Of a DNA stretch of 64,000 nucleotides, positions 47,721 through 60,273 are shown one piece after another. Source of the stretch: Dillenia suffruticosa (taxonomy: Eukaryota; Streptophyta; Magnoliopsida; Dilleniales; Dilleniaceae); NCBI GenBank assembly GCA_033439265.1, contig JAVTVX010000027.1:14089001-14153000 (forward strand), in the 5' to 3' direction. Within the stretch, counting starts at the first letter, position 1. Every line of letters begins with the position of its first letter. The notes beneath the pieces were generated by a model that had not been told where the DNA came from, searched no databases, and saw only the letters and a list, made by a program, of their open reading frames with translations. Both the position numbers and the translations under genes were made by a program.

Positions 47721-48254
47721 ATTTAGTTAAAACAACTACTATTATAAATTTACTACAACATACCACTCAGACTATTTTCAAATATAAAAATATATGATAC
47801 AAATATGATAACAATTTTATATTTTAGTGACGTTACAATATATATGTTAGTATAAATAGAATTCATACAAACTGTTTATTCTAACGGTGAGAATTAAATA
47901 TAGTTTTAAAAGACGGTGGAATTTGTATGTTGCCATACATTTAAAACTTATAGAGAAGTAAACAATAGAAAAAATTTATATTGAAATTGTTTTTAAACCG
48001 TGCCAAAAAGACTATTACATTTACTGACTATAACTTTTAACCATAACAATTGAATATTGTTTTACAGACAGTTGTGTGGTACCTTTACAGACGGTTGCTG
48101 AACTTTTCTTCACGGACATTTTAGTCTATTGGGAGAGACTTATATTTTTTTACGATTTCATTATAAGCTGTCTCTATAAAGTATAAAAACCGTAACTAAA
48201 AGTCTCCGACCCTAAAAGTTACCGTTGGTATAATACTTTAATTTTGTAGTGTAT

Positions 48255-48890
48255 AATTTTTAAATTGAATTTTATAATTATTCGAATCGGAATTAATCGA
48301 GTTTCTGAATATCGATTTTCAATTTTGGATTGTGATATGTTATAATGTTGTGGGCATACTTAATAGGAGAGAAGCAAATAATATCTCTTCACCGTATGGG
48401 CAGCTGAAATAATATAAACATTTTAATTTACCTAATAAAAAATTCTATCATTTCAAACCTTATTGCAACATAATATTTTTGTCTTAATTCCCTCGGGCAT
48501 AAAATCTTTCACCATACCACCACACCAACAAGCAAGAGAATAATTGCTTGGAGGTAGAGAGTCAAAATTTTAATTTTTTATTTTTTTTTGGTTGCCAATA
48601 TGTAAACCTTCATGATTGTGATCTATCCAGAAAGGAGATATTTATTGAACACATTAGGATAACCGAAAGAAAACCAAAATCCCATGCTTTTAAATTAGAA
48701 TAAGACTAAGGTTGATTCGTAAGGTACAGATATTTAAATAGTTTTCTCGCATATTTATTTTTTAGAATAAATCATGGTATCCGATAATCATATTGATTTT
48801 AACTAAATTTGATTTGAATCGAATTGAATTAGTAAGAAGCAAATCTCTAATAGTTCCTATTTTCTCTTATCACAAAACTCGAAATTGTTT

Positions 48891-48928
<38 letters not shown>

Positions 48929-50614
48929 TGTGGTGAAATTGATGAGAATTTATATGGTACATAGAGTTTAATTGTTTCTTTAAAGCAGGGGATAAATTGG
49001 TCTCGTGATATTTGATAAATTTAACAAAATTCAATGAGAACAAAGAAATTCATCTGTTTCATTGGTAGGAGTGGCCTAAAATTCACTTTTAAAAAAAATA
49101 AAAATAAAATTGAAGATATCTACTTTTTATTAAAAAATGTAAATTTTGTAAAAATTAACAATGAATTAAAAAATTAGATAGAAATATTTATTTGATAATT
49201 ACCCAATCACCTTCCAAGTGTTTCTCCAAATTACATATGCAGCAATTGTGTCAAACAAGTATTATAGAGTGCACAATCTGTTAATAACCTATCTAACGAC
49301 CAAATCAAAATTTTTAAAACTTAACAGAAAAAATTAAAAATTATAGGACTAAATTGAAAAATAAGGAAAGGATTTACGGCCCCATATGTAATTAAAAATA
49401 AGGACTAAATTAAAAATTAAAAATTATTTTTAAAACTTACGTATTAATTATGGATACTTTTAATGGAATGTAACTCATGTAATAGTGGTAATAGCAGTGG
49501 AATAGACACAGGATGCTTTTAATATTGAGTAATGAGATATAACTCATTTATTAGTGAAAGTAATGGGATGTAAATTGTCTAATAATGGAGTGAGTGATAG
49601 TTATAATTCTTTTTACCACTAATATCCTAATTAATGATATGAGAATTTTGTTTACCTATAAATATAAGTTTCATTTTTTTTCAACACATCTGATTTTACA
49701 AACATTCCTTAAAGAGTAGTTTTTATGGAGTTTTGGATTCAAATATTTGTGAAATTGTTTTAAAGTAAATAACAAATTATTGGATTGTTAGTATAAGAGA
49801 GAGGACGAGTCAAGCGAAATTTATTGTACCAATTATTGAGTTTTTGCCTACCGTAAAAGGTTCGAATCTTCTTGAAGAGAGTGAGATATCTGTATCTCAA
49901 TTTATAATTTTATGTAATTCCTTTACACGTTATGATAAAATTGTTTATTTTTTTATTTTTTTTTATTTTTTTTCTCACAAAAAAAAATTGTTATTTTTTT
50001 ATTATATTATTCATAAGGTAATTGAACAAAGCTTAGGTGCGTCCCCAAATGGGAGCTAAGCGTATGTGCCAAACTTATGGAGGAAGTGGGATGGTAAGTG
50101 ATTAGTATCCTAGACAGCCTTAGTACGTTCATGTACCAAAGTTGTTCTACCAAACACACCTTGATAGATACTTAATAAGTGTCAAAGATTTATGGGATTG
50201 CATAAGGTGAATGAGTATACCAAATTTTTTTGGATTAAGTAATTAGACACTCTGTCCTTTTAATTAAAGATTTTGAGTTCAAATTTTAAAAATAGCAAAA
50301 AAAAATTTAAGAGAGTCAATCCTTAAAAAGGGTTTCACAGTATTCGAATCGTATTAATGGGAAAAAATCCGAATATCGTAAAAACAAAATAAAATAAAGG
50401 TGATCAAGTATTATTAGAATTGTGTGTATTTAGTACAATGCTCATGACTAAGTAGAGGTACCACGATCATTATACATCCATGTACCATTGTTTGTTCTAC
50501 CAAACATCATGATATTGTTATCTCTTTATACATTCATGTTTGCATTGTTATCTTTGTCTCTCTCGCTCGTAAATGCCCTCTGTCTGCTCATTTCGCCCGA
50601 ACCTCTTGTCAGAT
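48255..50614. other. AT-rich intergenic DNA, no gene
   Basis: A (TA)n microsatellite lies at 48893-48926. Two similar stretches (about 50130-50165 and 50490-50515) share CATGTACCA..TTGTTCTACCAAAC. Weak SINE-like words occur at 49850 and 50265 but are not conclusive. Confidence 0.35.
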
Positions 50615-50623
50615 TGCTCGAGC

Positions 50624-50760
50624 GAGTCATGTACCAAAATAACCCAAAAAAAAAAAAATTTAAAAGAACCCCACCCAAAAATTATTTCCCCAAATAACCC
50701 AAATTTGTCGGGAGTTGGAGACGCGACACACTGTGTCGCGTCTTCAACCCGCGACAACCC

Positions 50761-50812
<52 letters not shown>

Positions 50813-51707
50813 GAGTCCGCGGGGGGAGGGAGAGAGGGGAGGAGAGCGGCGGGGGGTCCGCCGGGGGGAGGGGGCTTGCGGCGGGCGGCGGAGGGGGGAA
50901 GGAGAGAGAGAGGGAGGGTCGCGGGGGGACCGAGGGGGGGAGGGAGAGAGAGAGGGAAGGCCGCCGGGGGGGAGCGGAGGGGGGACGAGAGAGACATAAT
51001 TGGGGCGGAGGGGGGAGGGAGAGAGAGAGAGGGAGGGCCGCGAGGGGCGGAGGGGGGAGGGAGAGAGAGAGGGAGGGCCGCGGGGGGCGGAGGGGAGAGG
51101 AGAGAGACACAGCGGGGGCGGAGGAGGGAGGGAGAGAGAGAGGGAGGGTCGTGGGGGGGGGCGGAGGTGGGAGGAGAGAGACACAGCGGGGGCGGAGGGG
51201 GGATGGAGAGAGAGAGAGGGAGGGCCGCAGGGGCGGAGGGGGGGAGGAGAGAGACACAGCGGGGGCGGAGGGGGGAGGAGAGAGACACAGCGGCTCTCCT
51301 CCCCCCTCCGCCCCCCCCGCGGCCCTCCGCCCCCCCTGCAGCCCTCCCTCTCTCTCTCCTTCCCCCCTCCGCCGCCCGCCGCCAGCCCCCCTCCCCTCTC
51401 TCTCTCTCCTTCCCCCCCTCCGCCCCCCCCCCCGGCGGCCCTCCCTTTCTCTCTCCTTCCCCCCTCCGCTGCCCGCCGCCCGCCGCCAGCCCCCCTCCCC
51501 CCGGCGGACCCCCCGCCGCTCTCCTCCCCTCTCTCCCTCCCCCCGCGGACTCCTCTCTCTCTCTCTCTGGGTTGTCGCGGGTTGAAGACGCGACACAATG
51601 TGTCGCGTCTCCAACTCCCAAAAAATTTGGGTTATTTGGGGAAATAATTTTTGGGTAGGGTTGTTTTAAAAAATATTTTTTTTGGGGGTTATTTTGGTAC
51701 ATGACTC
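50624..51707. mobile_element. Hairpin (foldback) non-autonomous MULE with perfect 9-bp target duplication
   Basis: Both ends read inward GAGTCATGTACCAAAATAAC (50624 on; 51707 back). They are followed by an A-run, TTTAAAA and a palindrome cluster, GACGCGACAC / GTGTCGCGTC, then CCGCGACAAC. The flanks are identical, TGCTCGAGC (50615-50623 and 51708-51716). The core is a G/GA-rich minisatellite (50820-51290) whose left arm is closely mirrored as a C/CT-rich arm (51295-51560), so the element is close to one 0.45 kb inverted repeat around a short centre of CACAGCGGGGGCGGAGG repeats. Long open frames on both strands are by-products of composition. End identity and perfect flanks suggest a fairly recent insertion. 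Same family as 6766-7677. Confidence 0.88.
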
Positions 51708-51716
51708 TGCTCGAGC

Positions 51717-51914
51717 AGCTCGCCTATGCTGTTCGACCAGGTAAGTAGTCTCTTCCTCCCTATCTCTCTCTCCCTCCCTCCCTCCCTCTCTCTCTCTCAC
51801 CTCCCCTCCTTGCATCCGCTCCCTCTTTCTTTCTCTTCCTCCCCCGCTTCGCTTCTCTTCATTCCTTTACTTCTGAACCTTGCTGCCTTCGCCTAGATCT
51901 GACCATTGTCGACC
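51717..51914. other. CT-rich DNA between two insertions
   Basis: It continues the sequence left of 50615 and contains CGACCAG/GTAAGT (about 51734), a good splice-donor sequence. Then follows a CT-rich tract (51750-51870) and an AGATCTG-rich stretch that resumes after 52692. Confidence 0.35.
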
Positions 51915-51919
51915 CAGAC

Positions 51920-52687
51920 TGATGTGATTATCAAGACTGCAAGAAATTTACAACATTCAACTCAAATTCCAGTTGGGTCAGTAACAAAAGTTCGAGTTAA
52001 AAGGTCCAAAAAAGTACTGAATAAATTAATTCAGAGGGTTTTACAATAAGAAATTGGAGCCCAAATGAATGAAGAACCAAAAGGGGCCTCAATTATGCTC
52101 ATACAAGCCCAGTTGGAAGAATAAAATGCTCAAAACTATCCAAAACCAAAGGAGGACGAAAATAAAGAAAAATAACAGCAAGACTTGGTCAAAGTAGTTT
52201 GATTTATTTAGTTTCCTAATTCTTATTTTTTTGTAACTTTTAATTTCCTAATTCTTTATTGTTTAGAGAGTTACTAAATTTTTAGTTGCCAATTATGTTT
52301 TACCTTTAGGCTATAAATAGGTCATTATATATTGTGTAAAACAACACTTTAGAGAGAATTAATAAAATTGTGAGAATTTTTCACACAGGTCTTGTTCTTT
52401 TGAGAACTTTGAACTTATTCAAGATATGAGTTTTGTTTAGTTCTTTGACTTATCAATCTAGGTTTCGAACCATCTAGATTGTGGCGTCATTCATTCCATC
52501 TTTATACCAAGGTTCTTGATCTAGTGAGAAACGGGTCTAAGATCATATACCTTAGGTTCTTCCTCCTTTAGGGCAAGGGTTGAGGTTTTTAATTCCATCG
52601 GTTCAAATAATTCGTTGAAACAATTTTTTGGGCTAAATTAACTTGTTCGTGGGTTTTAGGGTTTTTATACCCAACGAGATCACATCA
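51920..52687 (+). mobile_element. Solo LTR of an LTR retrotransposon, fossil
   Basis: It begins TGATGTGAT and ends ATCACATCA, a terminal inverted repeat, and is bounded by the 5-bp target duplication CAGAC (51915-51919 and 52688-52692). It is 768 bp long, with a promoter-like CTATAAATAGG at about 52311 and AATAAAATTG at about 52361. No internal region lies on either side, so it is a solo LTR left by recombination. From its leader-like sequence it is probably Ty3-gypsy, but the family is not certain. Confidence 0.85.
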
Positions 52688-52692
52688 CAGAC

Positions 52693-53479
52693 CCTAGAGC
52701 TATAACCCAGATCTGCCCTTTCCTGGTCCAGATCTATCCTTTGCAAGATCCAACCACGTCAGATCTGCCACTTTCCTTTATATCTCTCGCTCTCTCCCAC
52801 ATCCTCATCGACCCAGATCCTAGATCTCCCTACTATATTTCTCTCCCGCAAGACTGATTTCTCACATTTCTCCTTGCGGATCTACTCTTCCCTCGCCTTG
52901 CTCTCTCTCTCTCTCTGTGTGACAGATCTCCTGCCGACCTCCGCCCCCTCTACTAAGGCCTTCCACCTATCTCGTTACCCCCTCTCTCGGCCCTAATCTA
53001 CCCCCTCCCTTAACTGCAGCCTTCTGCATAACCTTCTACCCTCCTACATGCCTTCAACCGAAACCTAAGCTACTTCCATCTGACTGGAGCCCAAGCCTCC
53101 GAAACCTCCCAACATCTCTCCAAAGGTCTCTCCAAACTTACAGCCCCATATTAACATTAGTATTATTATATTAATATAGAATATATTATTAACTAGAATT
53201 ATTATTATCGTTACTATTCAAATTAGTATTATTATCATTAGTAATACTATTAATACTAGTATTACTAGTATTTTAAGTATAACATATATTATTATGAATT
53301 TAAAAATATTAAAATTTAAAATATTTCAAATTTATAGCGATATAACTTCAATATAAAATCTCTTACGTTATTACTATAGATATATATACTTATAATATAT
53401 ATATTTCTTTATTTATCTATTTATTAGTATTTATCTTTTTATCTAATTCATTTTATATATTATTATTTAAAAAACTCCG
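52693..53479. other. CT/AGATCTG-rich DNA then AT-rich filler
   Basis: 52693-53150 is pyrimidine-rich with recurring CAGATCTGCC words, like a long untranslated leader or a non-coding transposon interior. 53150-53470 is AT-rich with ATTATTATTA words. No gene is seen. Confidence 0.35.
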
Positions 53480-56400
53480 CCACGGTTGGTCCCAAACTCG
53501 GGCAAAGAAGTATGGTTGCGATTTGTTGACAGCTAGGGTAAAATCTTTTGTCAAATGAAAAATGAGAGACAAACTTATAAATACTTTTGAAACATTTCCC
53601 CCTCAGCGACGCGTTATATCGGATCCAAAATGTAGCGATAAGTTAATAAGGGATCTTAAGTTACGAGTAAATAAGTTAGTCCATGAAAATATGATTAGTC
53701 TAGCTAATTGGAATATAAGATCATTGATCGATAAGTTAGGAGAGATAGAAGAAACGATAAATAGACGAAAAATTCATATCATATGTTTTCAAGAAACTAA
53801 GTGGGTCCAGGAGAAGGTTAGAATAGTAGAGGCATATGGTCATAAACTTTGGTACATAGGTAGGGATAGAACTAAAAATGTGGTAGAAATAATCGTATAT
53901 AAAGATTTATTAGATAATGTAATAGAAATAAAAAGGAAAGGCGATAGAATTATAGTTGTCAAGATATTAAATGGAGAAAATGTAATTAATATAGTTTGCA
54001 TCTATAGAATCGCAATTAGGCGTACGCTATTATATGTTATTGAGTGTTACGCTATTAAACAATAACAAAAATAAAAGATGGCTGTAACAGAAACGAAAAT
54101 ATTTAGGTGAATGTGTGGAAAAACTAAAAGAGATAGAATTAGAAATAAAGAGATCTGAAATAAGTTAGCAGTTAGTTCAATTGTGAATAAGATGCGAGAG
54201 TGTCGTCTAAGGTGATTCGTATATGTGTAAAGAAAACTCAAAGATGTTCATGTTAGAAGAACCAGAAACTTAAATATTAAAAGTTTAGTAAAACATAAAA
54301 CTAAACCGTTAAAAAATTGGATGCAAATTATCCGTAAAAACATAAAAATTAAGAATTTAGAAGAAAAAATTGTCTTGGATAAGAATAGATGGTATAAAAG
54401 AATCCGTACTAATTAAACCAATATATTTTAAATATTTACCTATTGATTTCTTTATCTATTTTTCTTTTTATTTCTCTTTTTCTTCTTATCTTCTTATATA
54501 TATATATATATTATTTGATTTATTTATTTCTTCTTTCTTTTCTTTATCATTTTCAAGTTTGTCTCTCAAATATCTGATCTCAAATATTGAAATTGATACT
54601 TAGTTTGTTGTTGTTATTGTTGTAATGTCTATGCGCCCCAAATAAATATAGATATAATTAGTAAAAGATAATTTTGGGAGGATCTAGATAAATTTATATA
54701 AGTCATACCTAATAGAGAGAAGTTATTTATTGAAAGAGATTTAAATGGACATGTAGGAGCGAGAAATAAAGAATTCGAACTTTTACATGGAAATTTTGGT
54801 TTTGGAAGTAGGATTGAGGTAGAAGAGACTATTTTAGAGTTTGTCACAACATTCGATCTGATAGTTGTAAACACCATATTTAAGAAAAAAGACGCATATT
54901 TAAGAAAAAAAACTTGCATCTAGTTACATATAGAAGTGGATCTAATACTAACCAAATATATTTCTTTCTCACTAGGAGGGGTGATAGAATGATTTGTAAG
55001 GACTGTAAGATTATACCAGGAGAGAGTGTGACAATTCAGCATAAATTTCTAGTTTTAGATATACGTATGGATAAAAGGCAAAAGAAGTATCATCCATTTA
55101 TGGAGTCAAGAATTAAGTGGTGGAATCTGAAAGGAGAAAAAGCGACGATATTTAGAGATAAATTAATTCAAGTAGCAAATTGGTCCACCAATGATGATTT
55201 AGAAATAATGTGAAAAAAGATGTTTACTAATATTAAGAATATAGGTAGAGAAGCTTTTAACGTATTAAAGGCAGGGCCCAATATGCAAGGAATTATGGTG
55301 GTGGAATGAAAAAAACAAACTGCTATTCGAACTAAACGAAAATGTTATAAGAAGCATAAGGATAATAGTAATAGAGATGCAAATGAAAAATACAAAAGTG
55401 TAAAAAAAATGTGGGAAAGATTATCCAAAAATTAAAAAGTAATGTATATAACGAACTATATAAGGGATTAGAGACTAAAAATGGAGAAAGAGAAATCTAC
55501 AGAATTATCAAGATAAGGGAAAAAAATGGAAAATATCTAAATAGTGTTAGAGATATTAAGAATGGAGCTAATGATATACTTATAAGGAATGAGGACATAA
55601 GAGAACGTTGGATGGAATATTGTGATAATCTCTTCAATGTTAAGATTACAACAAATATATAAAATATCGAGATACTTGTAAAATAGATTAATAGAGATTT
55701 TAAACGTAAAATTCGTGCACATGAAGTAAAGGATACTTTAAAGAGAATGAAAAATAACAAAACCGTAGGATCTGATGGCATCCCCATAGAAGTGTGGAAA
55801 TATTTAGGTAAATATGGTATAATAATGTTAATAGATATTTTCAATAAAATTTAGCAAACCAAGTGATTGTTTCAAATATGGAGAAAGAGTGTAATTGTAC
55901 CGCTGTATTACAATAAATGTGACATACAAGATTACTCCAATTATAGAGAAATTAAACTTATGAGCCATATCATGAAATTATGGGAGAAAGTAATAGAGTA
56001 TAGATTGAGATTGGAAATAAATATATCTCAAAATCAATTTAGTTTTATGCCTGAGAGATCAACCACGGAAACAATCCACTTGTTAAGATATTTGATGGAG
56101 ACATATAAAACACATAAAAATTTGCAGGAGTTTGAATGATAACTTCCTTATTAATATCGGACTCCATTAAGATTTGGCATTAAACTCCATTTTCTTTGCA
56201 ATAGTAATTGACGAAATTACAAAAAATATTTAGGATGAAATACGATAGTATATATTTTTTGCAGATGATATAATTCTAGTTAACCAAACTACAGAGTGTA
56301 TTTATGCTAAATTAGAGCTATGGATGGTCATACTGAAATTCAGAGGTTTTAAATTGAGTTGATTGAAAACTGAGTATATGAGATGTACGTTTACCAACAA

Positions 56401-57233
56401 TCAACGAAATGATGAAAAAACGATTAGATTAGAGAGACAATATATACCTAAAAGTAAACAGTTTTGATATATAGGTTCTATAATTCAAAATGATGGCAAT
56501 ATGATAGAGATGTGAACCATATAATTCAAGTGGGTCGGATGAAATAGAGAAAGACATCCGAAATTTTTTGCGATCGCACGATACCAATATATTTGAAGGG
56601 AAAATTCTATAGTACCGTGATTAGATCTACGTTATTGTATAGTACTGAGTATTAGTCTATTAAACAAGAACAAGAACAAAAAATGACCACAAAAAAAATG
56701 AAAATGTTTAGGTGGATATGTAGTAAAACTAGAAGGGATAGAACTATAAATTAAGAGATTCGTAACAAATTAGAAGTTAACTTAATTGTGGATAAAATAC
56801 GAAAGTGTCGTCTAAAATAGTTTGAGCATGTGCAAAGAAGATAAAAAAACGTACAAATTAGGAGATCGAAAACTTAAATATAGGTGAATTAGTAAAAAAA
56901 TAAGGAATAGATCAGTGAAAACTTGGATGTAATTTATTCGTAAATATATTATAGTTAAGCGTTTAGATGAAAATATGAATTTAGATATAAATGAGTGGTG
57001 CAAAAAAATCCACACAAATTAAACTAACATATTTTGGATATATATATTTATCTATTTATTTATTTATTTATTTATTTTTCTTTTCTTGTTTTATATTTAT
57101 TTATTTATTTTATTATTATTATTCTTTTATTTATTTATTTATTTTATTTTTCTTTTCTTAATCATTTCTAAATTTATTTATCAACCGGTCAATTCCAAAT
57201 TATTAGATTTAAGTTTCGGTTTGTCTTTGTTGT
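53480..57233 (+). mobile_element. RTE-type LINE, full length, interrupted by a second RTE copy
   Basis: It starts at about CCGCCACGGTTGGTCCCAAA and ends at TTTGTCTTTGTTG. Without the inner insert (54006-54627) it is about 3.1 kb. Plus-strand reading: endonuclease ISLANWNIRSLIDKLGEIEE..IICFQETKW (53695-53795), continuing after the insert with FWEDLDKF and KLFIERDLNGHVGA (54670-54760). Then the RT: IWRKSVIVPLYYNKCDIQDY..NYREIKLMSHIMKLWEKVIE (55870-56000), the active site FADDIILVN (about 56248-56275, catalytic FADD kept), YMRCTF (about 56380), and the C-terminal MKMFRWICSKTRRDR (about 56695). About ten stops or frameshifts are visible, so it is inactive. Confidence 0.85.
54006..54627 (+). mobile_element. 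5'-truncated RTE LINE nested in the larger RTE
   Basis: Only the 3' end of an RTE is present: MLYVIECYAIKQ-like text, then a broken MAVTETKIFR-CGKTKRDRIR, the 3' UTR, and a (GTTGTT)n tail at 54604-54622. It sits between ..VNIVCIY (ending at 54005) and APQINIDIISKR (from 54631) of the outer endonuclease. The host reading simply continues across it, which proves the order of insertion. TCTAT flanks it (54001-54005 and 54628-54632). Confidence 0.8.
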
Positions 57234-60205
57234 AATAGATATTAGTAAAGGGAACAATAATTCAAATCCTATTACTATTTTTTGGACCAATTAACTCCTA
57301 AATATTAAATTCTTTGTGCTTGGGGAAAAAAATGTAAAGTCTTGAGAAAAAATTTAAATATCAAAATAAACTATTAACATTTAAAAAAAATCAATAAATT
57401 CTTTGTAATCATCCATAACTTACTTTTTATATTTTTCTTTAAATTTTAGTTTTCTAAAGTGATCTGTGTTTTCTTACTTTATTTTCACGGATTTTTTAAT
57501 TTATTTGTATGAGTCGTATCCATTAAAAATATGAGTATAAAAGTTTAATTAAAAAAATAATTTTAAATAAAAATAAATGATAAGAATTTAAATTAATTAA
57601 TTTAATATATTATTATTATTGTCGTCGTCGTCGTCAGAAATGGAAAGCTGAAGCACCAAGCCAAGGATAGACCCCAATCAACACTCTTATTTGAAATTGA
57701 ATCCCAATTTTTTTTTTTTTTTTTTTGTTATAAAAAGAAAAAAAAAAACTTAATTTTTGCTTTGACTCTGTTCTACGCTGCCCAATTGCTCAAATCATTT
57801 TCTGAAAAGGTAGGCAGCATAATGGTTGTGTAACTTATACATTGCTGCCGAAGGGTTCAGTCGTAAACCGACCCGATACAATGTCAACAAGCTAACCTCA
57901 ACTTGAACCGTATGGATCTAGCAGTCAGAGTAAGACAGTTCACCCCAACTGAAAACTGTCAAAAGTTCAAAATATAAAGAAATTGACAATTATGACCCTT
58001 AAATATTCATAAAGACAAGGGTCAAGCATTAGTTTTAGGGGAAAAAAGAATTGGCCTTAAAATTAGGCAACAAGGGTACTTTTTTAGAAAAGCAGTGCAC
58101 AATTTTTTTAAAAAGCATAAGAGAAGATCTTAAAGAAAAATAAATTAATCATTAGCAGTAAACTACCCTGAATCAGAATTTTGAAATATTTTTTCATTTT
58201 GACTGGTATAGAATGCTATATTAATTCTTAGCTTTGAGTTTAATTTTAAAACTAATGCGTTGATGATCTAGTGATAAAAGTATTATATTTTTTTTAATCA
58301 AATTTTCAGATTCGAGTATTGAAAATAGAAAAATATAACGAGTGAACTAAATTTAAATATAATAATTAGTTAAGAATTAGTTAATTTAGTCAATAATTAA
58401 TTGTTGAAAAAAATAATTATATTATTTAATAGGTTGAATAGTAACAATGTTAGTTTAATTAGTTAGTAGTTAGTAGTTAGAAAAACAGTTAGATTAATTA
58501 ATTGATTAAAAAACAACAATGTATAAATATTTGTATATGGAATTTGGTAGTTGATCCCTCCTTTCTCTCTACTATTCTTTCTATCTAACTTTGCCTGTAT
58601 CTCTTTCTTTCTCAATAATTCTCTCTCTTATCCTATCTTTATTTTACTGATTCTAATCATTTCCCACGTCTTCATTACCCTCCATTACAAATCTCATTCC
58701 CAACAAATGGCTCTATTTTTTCTCTTCTTGGATTGGATTATTATAAATTGGTATCAAAGTTCACGATTTTCAACAAATCGGTGAGAAAATGATAGAGAAA
58801 ACTCAATACGAAGAACAATTCAAGAAACAAAATGCAAGAATATAAAAACTCTGAATCAAATTAAAACAAGCCCACCTTCAAATTAATAAGAAGTTAGGCG
58901 AATTAAACTAGAGAATAGAAGCTTTTATAGTTAAAATAGAAATAAAATTTGATACCTTCTTGAAAATGATAAATAAAGATAAACACTAAAAATAAAGTAT
59001 TGAAAAACTTTTAAAGTCTCTGTTCTATCTACTCCTAGTGAAAGAATGTTAAGGTAGAAGGAGGGTCTCACATGTCTAAGAAAAAACCTATTCTACCCAC
59101 TCCTACTTAAGGAAGGTTGACAGCAGGAGGGTCTCAAATGTCTTAAAAAGAAAATGCTACCTGTGATTTCTTGTCAAATTTTTCAAAATTTGTATATTCA
59201 TTGAAAAAAATCTTTTATAAAAAAAAAATTTAACAAAAGTTTCTATCAAACTCTCTCATCTCCTCTTTAGTTTACTATTATATTGGTTAATTGATTGAAA
59301 AGCAACGATATATAAATATTTGTAAGATGAGAATATAATGTTCGGAATTTGATAGTTGATTCCTCTTTTCTTTTTACTACTCTTTCTATCTCTCTATAGC
59401 TTCTCTTTTTATATCTCTTTCTCTCTCAATTACTCTCTCTTCGTCTATTTCTATTATATCAATTCTAATCATCTCTGAAGTCTCTATTATTTTCTATTAT
59501 AAATCTCATTCTCTATAAATGATATTTAATTTTCTTCTTGAATTCAATTATTACAAAAAATAGATATTAAGAAAGTTTATCCTTTTAATGGTCCGATAGT
59601 TGGTTTAAGTTAGACTAATTAGAATCGATAATTAATTACCAAATACTCATGTAAAAATTAATAAATAAATAAAAACTTTGCGGTTAAAAGTCAAGAGTAG
59701 AAGCTTAAGGGGGGCCTTAAATCGACGGTCCAACTTCAATTCAGGGCTGGTTCAGGCTTGTGAGTAAGTTCCAGCTGAAAATAAAAGTAAAAATAGCCCT
59801 CGGTAATAAGGTTTTGGAGAAAAAAATAAAAGGAAAAGAAAATTGAAAACATGAAAACATGAATTTTCTAGGGTGGAGGAAAAATCGGCGATTAGTCGCA
59901 CCAACCAGGGCGTAGTGGAAGTCCGAGATACGCTGACGCAAGACGAATCTGGGGTCAGCTCACTAGAAGCCGAGCCGATGATAAGCCGACTCCAAGCCAA
60001 TATTATCTATTCCACTTCTCTCTCTCGATCCATAAAAAATAAATAAATAAATAAAATCTCAAATGAGGATCGACCTGCAATAGCCGGTGACGGTAACTAA
60101 AGAAATTGCATTTGGGTTGAATTTTGGATTCATTTCATTTGGGTGGGAGTGGGGTGTAGCGTACCTAACCAGAGTCAGATTCTAAGCCCCAATCCCTCAC
60201 CCCTC
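57234..60205. other. Intergenic DNA upstream of the HD-Zip gene
   Basis: AT-rich. Features: a TTTA-type tandem repeat in the LINE 3' UTR just before (57040-57160), a GTCGTCGTCGTCGTC tract (57621-57636), and two similar CT-rich stretches (58550-58700 and 59350-59500) that share TTGATAGTTGAT..CTCTTTC..CAATTCTCTCTC and look like a decayed duplication. 59870-60000 is a GC-richer patch with no recognisable content. A weak SINE-like pair of boxes lies at 58260-58320. Confidence 0.35.
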
Positions 60206-60209
60206 TTCT

Positions 60210-60273
60210 ATGCTTTATTTATACCAGAGTGAAATTGCAGTTCCCAGCTGGGTTTTAAATATTTTTTAAAAAC

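Larger units (their letters stand above)
41154..48251 (-). mobile_element. CACTA (En/Spm-type) DNA transposon, defective
   Basis: The right end reads back as CACTACAAAATTAAAG (from 48251) and the left end is CACAACAAAACAAG (41154), one mismatch in the first ten bases. Both are flanked by the 3-bp duplication TAT (41151-41153 and 48252-48254). Both sub-terminal regions (about 41200-41600 and 47850-48230) are full of CGGTTA / ACCGTT / GACGGTT motifs, as expected for transposase-binding repeats. Gene remnants lie on the minus strand: a DUF4216-like transposase C-terminal part (about 45010-44500) and a Transposase_24/Ptta-like part (about 43040-42150). The TNP2 catalytic region is not seen. The interior also holds GC-rich blocks and two internal duplications, listed separately. 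Confidence 0.88.

Noticed and set aside
49840-50340. Words such as GGTTCGAATC and GAGTTCAAAT that resemble pol III box B
   Set aside because: No matching box A at the right distance and no target duplication could be found, so no SINE or tRNA is called.
50548-51702. Open frames of up to 384 residues
   Set aside because: They cover the mirror-image purine/pyrimidine core and the TIRs of the hairpin element; low complexity and open in many frames at once.
58255-58345. Possible SINE head (GATCTAGTGATAAAAGT, then AGATTCGAGTATTG)
   Set aside because: Box spacing is plausible, but there is no poly(A) tail and no flanking repeat; too weak to list.
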